NCBI GenBank assembly: GCA_021836925.1
Contig: JAKBHG010000033.1
Coordinates: forward strand, 1 to 7,245
Reading direction: 5' to 3'
Length of the DNA stretch: 7,245 nt
Source of the DNA: Microcaldota archaeon
Lineage (GTDB): Archaea > Micrarchaeota > Micrarchaeia > Micrarchaeales > Micrarchaeaceae
Shown in pieces: positions 1 through 6,594 of this stretch (position 1 is the first letter of the stretch; the number at the start of each line of letters is the position of its first letter). The notes beneath the pieces are model-generated. The model was given only the letters and a program-made list of their open reading frames with translations. It was not told the DNA's origin and did no database searches. Both the position numbers and the translations under genes were made by a program.

Positions 1-2340
1 CTGCGCCACGGGACCTTCCCGCTGCTCGCACCGGAGACAACGATTCCGAACGGCCCCGTCGGCACCGCGGTGGAGGCAGTCCTCCGCCGGGAGCGGATCA
101 CGCTCGCGGGGCTGTGCATCCCCGGCACCCCGCTCTTCTTCAACATAACAGGTGTGACGATCTTCGGGCCGTTGCCTCCTGCCCCTGGCGTACAGATCGA
201 CATATATGACTCTGTCAATACCCTAACCAATCCGGCCGCAGACCCTGCTAACAACCTCCTGATCGCAGTGTACACGTACAACGGGCCGCGGCTCCTCTAC
301 CACACTACGGCAAACGTTCCTGTTGGCGCCAACGTACAAGTTATGGGCGACATCCCTGCCCTTGGGAACGGGGTCGTGACATTCAGCGGTGAGAACGGAG
401 TGCCAGTGAACGTGATCCTCTCTGCTAATACTGCCGTGGACGGTTCCATACCTGTTGGCCAGTCCACATACTTCACATTCAACATGCCAGAGATTGCCAA
501 TGCACTCTCGAACGTGCCTAATACCTTCTTGCTGGTCAATCTGACTAACAGCACGACTCTTGGCGGAATGCCCGCGTACTCATTCGTAAGGTTCGGTGCC
601 AACATGCTGAACAACCTGTTCTACATAAACTCTGCTGGCAACTCCATCGTTGAGCTTGCGGCAAATGTCACTGATCGCGGCAGCGGCATCGGATCCATAA
701 CACCAATGGCCTTCTCATATTACATGGCCTCGAACGTGATAACGTTCAACGCGGTTTCGGCATCAACCTCCAACACTTTCACGTTCAACTCGGCCACAGC
801 CTCTCCAGGCCCTAACTTTGCAAAGGCTACTGTTTTGGACAGCGGCTCGCCTCAGGAGTCAAAGTCAGGCATCTTCTCTGCAGTTCTATTTCCCCCTCTC
901 GCCCCGGCGACCCCTGTCATAACCAACACCTCGATAAAGGTGGGGGAGACAACGTTCATCGATGTATTCTTCTCCGGAGGGCAGCCCCCTTACACGGGCT
1001 ATTGGTCTATTCTCCCTCCAAGCGCGAGCACCACAAGGAACAACACGATGATCATGACGCTGCCAACCAATGAGATAACCCTCCTGGTCAACGTCACTTC
1101 ATCCAACACGATAATATTCACTCCAACTATGGGCACCAACAGCGTTGTCGGTGGAGGAAGGAACAACTCACTCGAGCTGTACATCTCGAATCACGATGCA
1201 TACCTTAAGCTGCCAAGCTTCGGGGGAATGGTACAGAACGCGCTCCTGCTTGCAACGGGCCTTGTAAACAACACCGTATACGGGCTCTGGGGAGCCAACA
1301 CAGTGGTGAACAGCTCCGACCCGAGCGCACAGTTCTCCATAACCAATCCCAATGCGGTTACGACAACCTCCACAACGACAATCTACTACACCACAGGCGG
1401 CGGAGCAGGAGGCGGAGGGGGAGGCGGAGGTGGTGGCGGTGGCGGCGGAACGCAGAAGCCGATTGTATCCAACGTTACTGGGGGCACCAACGTTACCAAC
1501 ATACACGCGCTCAATGCGTTCACTGTGAAGCTCTGCAATCAGACATTCACTGCCACTGACAACTTCATAACGCCCAACAGCACCGGAGTCACAATCGACA
1601 ACAAGTCCATCACACTCTATCCAAACGTGCCGGTGGCGATAGGCACGGGCTCCGGAGGAACGTGTTATGTGATGCTCAACCAGTTGCTCTACATACCAAT
1701 AAGTCAGAACGTCTCCATATCGTTCTACCAGCAGGGCAAGGTCTTTGTGCACACTATAAACATTACCGGATCGGCCTTCAACACAACCATAACAATCTCG
1801 CGCAATGCATCTACAAACATCAACTTCACAAATGAGAATATCCGCATAGTCGTCTCGACGTTTTCCGCTACGTCACTGTCTCCTAAGTTCACTATAGAGA
1901 ACAACACAGGATCCACACCTGGGCTCGCGAACAACTCGAAGATCCTCTCGTTCAACATCTCGGTCTCTTCAACCAGCGCCTCGCTCAACATTACTGCAAA
2001 GGTTCCGTGCAATGCCTCGTCATCGATAGGCGTCTACAAGCTTGTGAATGGCACGTGGACAAAACTGCAGTCCACAGTGGACACGGCCACATGCGCTGTC
2101 ACTTTCACGCTCACCGGAGGCGACCCGACCATAGGGGTATTCCAGAGCCAGGCTACCGCTCCTCCACCCCCGACATCCACGGTGCAGCCCACCACAGCGG
2201 CAATGACCTCCGTGGCGGCAGTCACCACTATGCCCGCATATGCGGGGCAGGGCACTTCAGCTACAACTGCTGTTATTGTTATCATCGTAATAATCGTAAT
2301 CCTTGCCTTGGCTTATTACTATTACAGAAGAACAAGATGA
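1..2340 (+). CDS. Large membrane-anchored cell-surface glycoprotein, 5' partial
   Basis: The frame is open to the left edge, so the gene begins outside the window; the GTG at 70 is not a convincing start. In visible residue numbering (1-779) I see a beta-rich region to about 290, an Ig/PKD-like segment at about 302-405 containing GGQPPYTGYW, a Thr-rich stretch, a poly-Gly linker at 466-483, a second beta-rich domain at about 484-730 with four cysteines, a Pro/Thr stalk at about 735-755, and a hydrophobic helix at about 756-774 followed by RRTR. That is a type I topology: ectodomain outside, short basic tail inside. About 26 N-X-S/T sequons suggest heavy N-glycosylation. The segment near 700-735 (SSIGVYKLVNGTWTKL) loosely recalls the pre-anchor domain of archaeal surface proteins such as PGF-pre-PGF, but no PGF motif is present. 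No catalytic motif is visible; an S-layer, adhesin or stalk role is inference. The first ~130 bases differ sharply in GC content. Confidence 0.85.
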   Translation: MRHGTFPLLAPETTIPNGPVGTAVEAVLRRERITLAGLCIPGTPLFFNITGVTIFGPLPPAPGVQIDIYDSVNTLTNPAADPANNLLIAVYTYNGPRLLYHTTANVPVGANVQVMGDIPALGNGVVTFSGENGVPVNVILSANTAVDGSIPVGQSTYFTFNMPEIANALSNVPNTFLLVNLTNSTTLGGMPAYSFVRFGANMLNNLFYINSAGNSIVELAANVTDRGSGIGSITPMAFSYYMASNVITFNAVSASTSNTFTFNSATASPGPNFAKATVLDSGSPQESKSGIFSAVLFPPLAPATPVITNTSIKVGETTFIDVFFSGGQPPYTGYWSILPPSASTTRNNTMIMTLPTNEITLLVNVTSSNTIIFTPTMGTNSVVGGGRNNSLELYISNHDAYLKLPSFGGMVQNALLLATGLVNNTVYGLWGANTVVNSSDPSAQFSITNPNAVTTTSTTTIYYTTGGGAGGGGGGGGGGGGGGTQKPIVSNVTGGTNVTNIHALNAFTVKLCNQTFTATDNFITPNSTGVTIDNKSITLYPNVPVAIGTGSGGTCYVMLNQLLYIPISQNVSISFYQQGKVFVHTINITGSAFNTTITISRNASTNINFTNENIRIVVSTFSATSLSPKFTIENNTGSTPGLANNSKILSFNISVSSTSASLNITAKVPCNASSSIGVYKLVNGTWTKLQSTVDTATCAVTFTLTGGDPTIGVFQSQATAPPPPTSTVQPTTAAMTSVAAVTTMPAYAGQGTSATTAVIVIIVIIVILALAYYYYRRTR
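1396..1449 (+). repeat. Poly-glycine codon run (low-complexity linker)
   Basis: Eighteen consecutive codons encode 17 glycines and one alanine, using all four GGN codons. The codon mixture argues against simple triplet slippage and for selection on the protein. It follows a Thr-rich segment and separates the two halves of the ectodomain, so it is best read as a flexible linker. Confidence 0.9.
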
Positions 2341-2410
2341 CCTATGAAAGGCCAAGGGCCGTTGGTCCAGACAGCGGCAGAACCCGCAAAGTCTATAACC
2401 TATGCTTGGG

Positions 2411-2432
2411 CTTTCCTCCTTCTTAATTCTTT
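2411..2432 (+). terminator. Possible T/pyrimidine-rich archaeal terminator
   Basis: About 70 bases after the surface-protein stop there is a pyrimidine tract with several short T runs (ctttcctccttcttaattct, then ttc). Archaeal RNA polymerase often terminates at T-rich tracts without a hairpin. An imperfect inverted repeat (GGCCAA at 2350-2355 with TTGGTCC at 2362-2368) lies upstream but is short. The tract precedes a fresh TATA box, which fits a transcript boundary. Together with these elements it accounts for the 160-base gap. Confidence 0.35.
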
Positions 2433-2460
2433 CGTGCGAATCTGTAAGGCCTCCCAACCC

Positions 2461-2468
2461 TTATATAT
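2461..2468 (+). promoter_or_regulatory. TATA box for the 2501 gene
   Basis: TTATATAT sits about 36 bases upstream of the ATG at 2501. Archaeal initiation is usually about 25-27 bases downstream of the TATA centre, which puts the transcript start near 2490 and leaves a leader of about 10 bases holding the SD site. No clear purine-rich BRE precedes it. Confidence 0.6.
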
Positions 2469-2490
2469 GAGGAAAGGCTCAGTGGTAATC

Positions 2491-2499
2491 AGGAGATGA
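2491..2499 (+). promoter_or_regulatory. Shine-Dalgarno site fixing the start at 2501
   Basis: AGGAGATGAT (2491-2500) differs by one base from the canonical GGAGGTGAT complement of the 16S rRNA 3' end, and its GGAG core lies 5 bases before ATG 2501. This supports that ATG over any internal start. Confidence 0.65.
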
Positions 2500-2500
2500 T

Positions 2501-2866
2501 ATGGCAGCAATAGCGGAGAGGGAGAGAGACCCTGTAGCTATGCTGCTGAGGCGTAACTCTGCCCAGGATGACGAGCAGCAGAGGGCAGCCGATAGACGCG
2601 AGGCTGCGGATCGCAGGTCGTCCGAGGAGCAGACTCTCATGGAGCTGCAGCGCAGGCCGACAGGCTTTGGCGTCACCTCACAGAAGATGGTCAGGGTGAC
2701 ACCGAAGCTCACCGTGGAAGGACTGGGCGAGATACAGGCCGATTCCTCGCTAGTCGTGCTCTTCTCGAGGGTGAGGAGAGGGGCCGAGCCCACGAGCACG
2801 AAGACCATCCATGGGAATGGATTCGGGATGACCGAGTTCGATGAGGAGAATTTCGCGAGGCAGTAG
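2501..2866 (+). CDS. Small charged protein of unknown function
   Basis: A 121-residue protein that I do not recognise. Residues 1-52 are dominated by Arg, Glu, Asp and Gln with alanines and include AADRR twice (29-33 and 35-39, written with different codons), so a long charged helix or coiled coil is likely. Residues 55-100 look beta-rich (KMVRVTPKLTVEGLGEIQ, then SSLVVLFSRVRR), and the tail is acidic with Gly and Asn. There is no signal peptide, membrane segment or cysteine, so it is probably cytoplasmic. The start is supported by a near-perfect SD and a TATA box. It stops at TAG 2864-2866, with a second in-frame stop (TGA 2876-2878) three codons later. It could be a small scaffold or nucleic-acid-associated protein, but nothing in the sequence decides this. 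Confidence 0.7.
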   Translation: MAAIAERERDPVAMLLRRNSAQDDEQQRAADRREAADRRSSEEQTLMELQRRPTGFGVTSQKMVRVTPKLTVEGLGEIQADSSLVVLFSRVRRGAEPTSTKTIHGNGFGMTEFDEENFARQ

Positions 2867-2883
2867 CGGCGCCAGTGACTCGT

Positions 2884-2897
2884 CGAAATATTAAAAA
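2884..2897 (+). promoter_or_regulatory. BRE/TATA-like promoter for the small membrane-protein gene
   Basis: CGAAATATTAAAAA combines a purine-rich BRE-like CGAAA with an A/T-rich TATA-like element. Its centre is about 35 bases upstream of ATG 2928, predicting a transcript start near 2919 and a leader of under 10 bases. No SD is visible before the ATG, as expected for a short-leader or leaderless archaeal gene. Confidence 0.55.
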
Positions 2898-2927
2898 GCG
2901 TTATCTGAGATACTTCATCGCATTGAC

Positions 2928-3305
2928 ATGGCGAAGCAGGAGAATCTTGAAGAGGAGATCGAGAAGGAGTATTCCGGGACGTCTCCGCAGGAAAGCAATG
3001 AGGCGGAATCCAAAGAGGAGCCCAAGTAGATAAGTTCCGGAAAGATCGGCGGGCTCAAGTTCTTCATCATAGCAATAGTCGGGGCTGTCATAGAGTCTGT
3101 TGCGGCGGGACTCAGCATACATACGCTGCTCATATGGGCGCTCATCGCCTCGATAATCGGATATCCGTTCTTCCTGAAGGTCAGGAAGGCCAAAAAGCCT
3201 GACGCGTACGTCTATGGGACGATCTTCTTCTCCTCGGCTGTCTTCAGCGTCTTCGGTATCGTTGCGGTGTACGTCATCCTCAGGGAGAAGGGCCTTGCCG
3301 AGTAA
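2928..3305 (+). CDS. Small three-helix membrane protein with an in-frame TAG at codon 34
   Basis: From ATG 2928 the frame gives an acidic 33-residue tail (MAKQENLEEEIEKEYSG, then Glu/Lys/Ser-rich), then TAG at 3027-3029, then 91 further codons to TAA at 3303-3305. Counting TAG as residue 34, the remainder has hydrophobic segments at about 43-64 (with one buried Glu at 56), 66-83 and 95-118, and a basic loop at 84-90 (KVRKAKK). The 3' part has no ATG, GTG or TTG until a GTG near its end, so it cannot start independently by usual rules. Both parts share one frame and similar GC-rich third positions, and a BRE/TATA element precedes the ATG. I read this as one gene of 125 codons. Alternatives are a pseudogene, an assembly error, a real 33-residue peptide followed by a relic, or reinitiation at ATA 3030 using GAGGAG at 3015-3020. 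I do not recognise the family. Confidence 0.55.
3027..3029 (+). other. In-frame amber codon inside the membrane-protein gene
   Basis: TAG sits between AAG (Lys) and ATA (Ile), exactly at the junction of the acidic tail and the membrane part. The frame continues open for 91 codons. One substitution from AAG, CAG, GAG or TGG would create it, so a nonsense mutation, a base-calling error, and readthrough or recoding are all possible. Confidence 0.75.
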
Positions 3306-3340
3306 GACGCGATGCGGCAGCCGCAGAGTTTGTAGATTTC

Positions 3341-3350
3341 CTATAAAAAT
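3341..3350 (+). promoter_or_regulatory. TATA box implying leaderless transcription of the 3373 gene
   Basis: CTATAAAAAT is a strong TATA match whose centre is about 27 bases upstream of ATG 3373. The predicted transcript start therefore falls on or within a base or two of the ATG, and no SD sequence precedes it. This supports ATG 3373 as the start rather than an upstream in-frame ATG at 3214, which lies inside the membrane-protein gene. Confidence 0.6.
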
Positions 3351-3372
3351 CTATCATTCGGTATCCAATCGT

Positions 3373-4017
3373 ATGCGCGTGCGACCGGCTCTCCTCGAAG
3401 GCGAGAGGAATCTGCCAGATCCAATGTGGCTGCCCAGAAGGGACATGCTGCTCACCAGCTCCCCTGGATTTCGTCAGGAGCGGGTATCTTCGTTGCTCAC
3501 CCCTAAGACCGATGTAAAGAGCCCTGCCGAAGAAGCGTGCAAGTGGGCCCTGCTAGAACGGGGGGTGGTTGCATACTACGAGGTGCACACATTTCCAGTG
3601 AGCGACGGCGTGCACGCATATCTCCCGGATTTTACCCTTGAGCTTACCGTGAACGGGAAGCAGGTGATCCTCGAGCCGCACGGGTTTCCATCGGAGGTTC
3701 ACATGACCAAATCGGCAAAGCGCGTCGTCAGAAAGAGGAAGAGGGCATATCTGGGCAAGATGGGCACGTTCCATGAGGATTACAGATCCGACCTACACCT
3801 GATAATCATCTCCAACTACAACGGGAAGGGCCTGCGCGAAGTTGCGGACGAGTACTGGAACATTCCGATAATAAATGCTCGTCCTATCGAGAGTTATCGC
3901 GCCGGGGAGATAAGGCTCGGGCAGAAGCTCTCAGGCCTCATACGGCGTTCGGACCAGAGGGATCTATTCATCAGTCGCGAAAGGGAGGCATTGAAGGAGC
4001 TCGCGCGTGCAAGCTGA
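3373..4017 (+). CDS. Predicted PD-(D/E)XK-like nuclease, 214 residues
   Basis: The layout resembles compact restriction-endonuclease-fold proteins. An N-terminal helix begins KSPAEEACKWALLERG (49-64), with Glu53/54 as the likely helix-borne acid. It is followed by YLPDF (83-87) with Asp86 and, after a short turn, VILEPHGF (98-105) with Glu101 on a hydrophobic strand. This is the PD...ExK arrangement, except that His103 stands where Lys is usual. A basic helix follows (VVRKRKRAYLGKMG, 118-131), then a hydrophobic strand LHLIIIS (141-147). There is no signal peptide or membrane segment, so it is presumably cytoplasmic and acts on DNA or RNA; the substrate is unknown. An upstream in-frame ATG at 3214 would add 53 low-quality residues overlapping the membrane-protein gene, so I use 3373, where the TATA box implies a leaderless message. 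No partner methylase or mobile element is nearby. The fold is a motif-based inference. Confidence 0.6.
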   Translation: MRVRPALLEGERNLPDPMWLPRRDMLLTSSPGFRQERVSSLLTPKTDVKSPAEEACKWALLERGVVAYYEVHTFPVSDGVHAYLPDFTLELTVNGKQVILEPHGFPSEVHMTKSAKRVVRKRKRAYLGKMGTFHEDYRSDLHLIIISNYNGKGLREVADEYWNIPIINARPIESYRAGEIRLGQKLSGLIRRSDQRDLFISREREALKELARAS

Positions 4018-4038
4018 TCTCCCATATCCAAGGGCTCC

Positions 4039-6585
4039 TCAGCAGAAATTCTCAATGATTATGTTCTGGGTGTAGCTTCCTCCCGAAGCACCTGCCGGTA
4101 TACCGACCCCGAAGTATATCCCGTTAGATCCGCCTGCCGTAAGGTAAACGAGCGTATTGGCCGGAGACTGGGTAAGCGCGTTAGCTGCCGCGTACGATGT
4201 GCCCGAAGCCCCGGCCCAGACGGTATTTCCAGCCCCGAATGAGTCTGTTCCTCCCATAAACCAGTCGGATCCAGAGACATACATGTATGATGGGGCCGAT
4301 CCTGAGTCGGTGTCAATTATGCTGTTTATTGTATAGGTCTGCGACTTAGGGCTGATCTGCCCAAAGTCTATCGCCCCCGTATTCAGTGAGACTGTGCATA
4401 TCGACGCCGCGCTGAAGGATACCGAAGTGCTATTCCCTGTTACAAGCGTTCCGCTCACGGGGGAAGGCACGTAGACATTTGCTCCGATGACCACGTTCTG
4501 CGGAGAGAATGGGTAGTTCCCGGGAGGCTGCCCGAAGACTATGTCATTCGGGGCCACCGCGTTTGACTCAACGCCATTATATATGACGGCCCACGCCTCT
4601 CCGCTGTTAGGGAGTCCTGTCTCGGCGAATCTGGAAATCCCTACTATCTGGCCCACTCCGTATCCTGGCATGACGCCTTCAGGAGGGTACGCCCTCGCCC
4701 TGGCCCACTGCGCGGTGAACGATCCTGACTGGTAATTGCTCAACCCAAGATACGGATAGTAATTGGCTATGGTAAGATTGTTGAAGTTCGAGGTTCCTAG
4801 CGCAGTATAATTATCGTATGCGGTTTCGTATCCTGTGGCGTTCCATGCGAAGCCCACCACCGAGTCGCTCACCGGCATCGGCATCGCCGACGAGACAGAG
4901 TACGAGCAGCCAGATGGCTCCTCTACCGTCTCCCCTGAGTTCGGCGATCCGGCTCCCCAATCGTACTCATATCCCGGGCAGAGGTCAACCCAACTGGACT
5001 TCGACAGTCCTGTAGCCTCTCCAATGGTTGGATATATCCCTGCAGTCGCAGTTCCTGCAGGATCATAGAGCATCTCAATGACCTGCGGGTATATGCCCTT
5101 CGATGCAGTAGGCAGGAAGACGTAACCAGAGCTTCTCGTAGCAGCAAACGTCGCCCCATTATTCACCGTAACCTTGCCGTATGCGTTCTTCACGGCATTA
5201 TGCCATATGGCGCTAAGGTGCGTTCCCGAGAAGTTGTCATACGTGCTGAACACTGCCTTCCCGTCATCGTATTCTGCGTAAGAGGGGCTCATCTCGGGCG
5301 CCTCACCCACATCCATGCTGTTCGCAAACAGATTGTCTGATTTGGGAGCAAATCCCATGTAGACCACCACATTCCCTCCTCCGGGTATGCCGCCGGCTAT
5401 CTGGATCCAGTAGATGGTGTTCGTGGACGTGTACATGCCGGATGCGTTGGCAGGGCTGTCGAGAAGTACATTGCTTGCGCTCCCCTCCATCCACGATGGC
5501 ACAACAACAGAGTTCGAATAGAAGAACTCGATGTTGTCAAGGTTTCCTGCCTCATATGCGCTGTACGACTGGCTGTCTACTGTTATCATCTGCTGGAACG
5601 GCGCCGACGTTGCCGATGGCTGCGAGTTGGTTATCGTTATCGGCACGTAGCCTGTGATCGTCGTCGGCACTATCACCACCGTAGGGTCCACCGCGCTGTA
5701 ATTCCCGTTGCCTCCTGTATCGAAGGTGATAGTCGCATTGCCTCCTCCGGCTACGTCTATTGGGAGAGAGCGGTTGACGGCGCTTGCGTTGAACGCCTCT
5801 GTATAAGAGGTGCCGTTAGCAAGCCGCACGGTGTATCTGTAAGGCGCCACGTTGTTTCCGTAAAGTCTGCTCTGCAGGTTAAGCGACACAGTATGCGCCC
5901 CGGATCCTGCCGGCACCGGCACGTGTATCACGGCCGTGGAGTTTGGTGCTGAGACCTCCGATCCATCGATCCCTATGGATAAATTCGGAACCGCCTTTAC
6001 TATGCTTACGTTGTAATATGTAACTATGCCTCCGCTGTACGCGATGTAGTTGAGCCTCTCCCCTGCCTTGGGGTAATTGCCGTTCTGGCTCACCTGTCCG
6101 TATGGGGCCTCGACAGTCTCGTTGAATATGTATGGGCTTCCAACAGGGCCGTTTCGATAGAATGCAGAGAGTGCGTTCGCCGTAGCCGCCATCTGTCCAG
6201 GGGTCATTGATGAGAGGTTGCTCATGTTGGCATAGCCCAGCATGATCGGTCCGGGAGTACCTGCGCCTCCGGCTTCTGTGGGTTGCACTCCCTCTGCCAT
6301 TGCCCCGCCAGAACCCCCATACGAGCTGATTATATGGCCAATCTCCGCATATCGTGTGTAGTTCACGCTTCCGTGGTTTCCGATGATGGCAAGTGCGGGT
6401 GCAGGCAGCGGCATATGGGAGACACCGGACCCGTTAGAGCTCTGGTTCTGCGGGCCTCCCGCACTTCCCGTAAGGTTGATTCCTTTTTGCTGCGGCAACG
6501 GGGCGATCGGATGTGCAATGGCAGTGGCTGACAACAGCGAGAATACCACAAGCATTGCGAGGCACGTAACTCTGGCGTTGCGCAT
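4039..6585 (-). CDS. Secreted multidomain surface protein with DUF2341/lectin-like core
   Basis: An 848-residue protein with a Sec signal peptide (basic MRNAR, hydrophobic core, ATAIA, probable cleavage near residue 24). Residues 26-310 are Gly/Ser/Asn-rich with no recognised domain. About 325-415 match the DUF2341 pattern (FQQMITVDS, IEFFYSN, VPSWMEG, YWIQIAGGIPGGGNVVVYMGF), followed to about 645 by the concanavalin-like region that usually accompanies it (YDNFSGTHLSAIW, ARAYPPEGVMPGYGVG). Residues 653-728 form a thermopsin/PEGA-type module (FAETGLPNSGEAW, PPGNYPF, YVPSPVSG). A final domain at 729-848 begins at Cys730 and ends on Cys848. The mature protein has only four cysteines (536, 560, 730, 848), suggesting two disulfides, and about 21 N-glycosylation sequons. 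There is no C-terminal anchor, so it is released or held non-covalently. Glycan binding is a family-based guess. The gene starts 4 bases after the upstream ATPase stop, and it converges on the nuclease gene across a 21-base gap with no obvious terminator. Confidence 0.88.
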   Translation of the reverse strand: MRNARVTCLAMLVVFSLLSATAIAHPIAPLPQQKGINLTGSAGGPQNQSSNGSGVSHMPLPAPALAIIGNHGSVNYTRYAEIGHIISSYGGSGGAMAEGVQPTEAGGAGTPGPIMLGYANMSNLSSMTPGQMAATANALSAFYRNGPVGSPYIFNETVEAPYGQVSQNGNYPKAGERLNYIAYSGGIVTYYNVSIVKAVPNLSIGIDGSEVSAPNSTAVIHVPVPAGSGAHTVSLNLQSRLYGNNVAPYRYTVRLANGTSYTEAFNASAVNRSLPIDVAGGGNATITFDTGGNGNYSAVDPTVVIVPTTITGYVPITITNSQPSATSAPFQQMITVDSQSYSAYEAGNLDNIEFFYSNSVVVPSWMEGSASNVLLDSPANASGMYTSTNTIYWIQIAGGIPGGGNVVVYMGFAPKSDNLFANSMDVGEAPEMSPSYAEYDDGKAVFSTYDNFSGTHLSAIWHNAVKNAYGKVTVNNGATFAATRSSGYVFLPTASKGIYPQVIEMLYDPAGTATAGIYPTIGEATGLSKSSWVDLCPGYEYDWGAGSPNSGETVEEPSGCSYSVSSAMPMPVSDSVVGFAWNATGYETAYDNYTALGTSNFNNLTIANYYPYLGLSNYQSGSFTAQWARARAYPPEGVMPGYGVGQIVGISRFAETGLPNSGEAWAVIYNGVESNAVAPNDIVFGQPPGNYPFSPQNVVIGANVYVPSPVSGTLVTGNSTSVSFSAASICTVSLNTGAIDFGQISPKSQTYTINSIIDTDSGSAPSYMYVSGSDWFMGGTDSFGAGNTVWAGASGTSYAAANALTQSPANTLVYLTAGGSNGIYFGVGIPAGASGGSYTQNIIIENFC

Positions 6586-6588
6586 TCC

Positions 6589-6594
6589 ATCACC
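6589..6594 (-). promoter_or_regulatory. Shine-Dalgarno GGTGAT overlapping the upstream stop codon
   Basis: On the minus strand GGTGAT ends 3 bases before ATG 6585 and shares its TGA with the stop codon of the ATPase gene (6590-6592). It matches the GGTGAT half of the archaeal anti-SD complement. This placement is typical of translational coupling inside an operon. Confidence 0.7.

Noticed and set aside
70..72. GTG as start of the surface-protein gene
   Set aside because: The frame is open to position 1, no SD precedes it, and no signal peptide follows, as would be expected of a secreted protein's true N-terminus.
1396..1449. Poly-Gly run as a DNA tandem repeat or CRISPR-like repeat
   Set aside because: There is no constant repeat unit or spacer; it is a protein-level glycine run with mixed codons.
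1168..1752. Long open frame (194 codons) on the minus strand inside the surface-protein gene
   Set aside because: It lies wholly within a gene with coherent domains and a membrane anchor; its product is compositionally odd (Cys/Arg/Val-rich) with no recognisable motif, so it is an antisense shadow.
3035..3042. Palindrome TTCCGGAA just after the in-frame TAG, as a recoding hairpin
   Set aside because: It is only 8 bases with no loop and has just a weak CCG/CGG extension, too short for a stable stimulatory structure by eye.
2901..3193. Two overlapping minus-strand open frames opposite the small membrane-protein gene
   Set aside because: The plus frame gives clean transmembrane helices, good codon choice and a promoter. 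The minus products look like the mirror of hydrophobic codons and have no start signals.
3214..3372. Upstream ATG extension of the nuclease gene
   Set aside because: The extra 53 residues are Ser/Arg-rich, overlap the membrane-protein coding region out of frame, and lie upstream of the TATA box.
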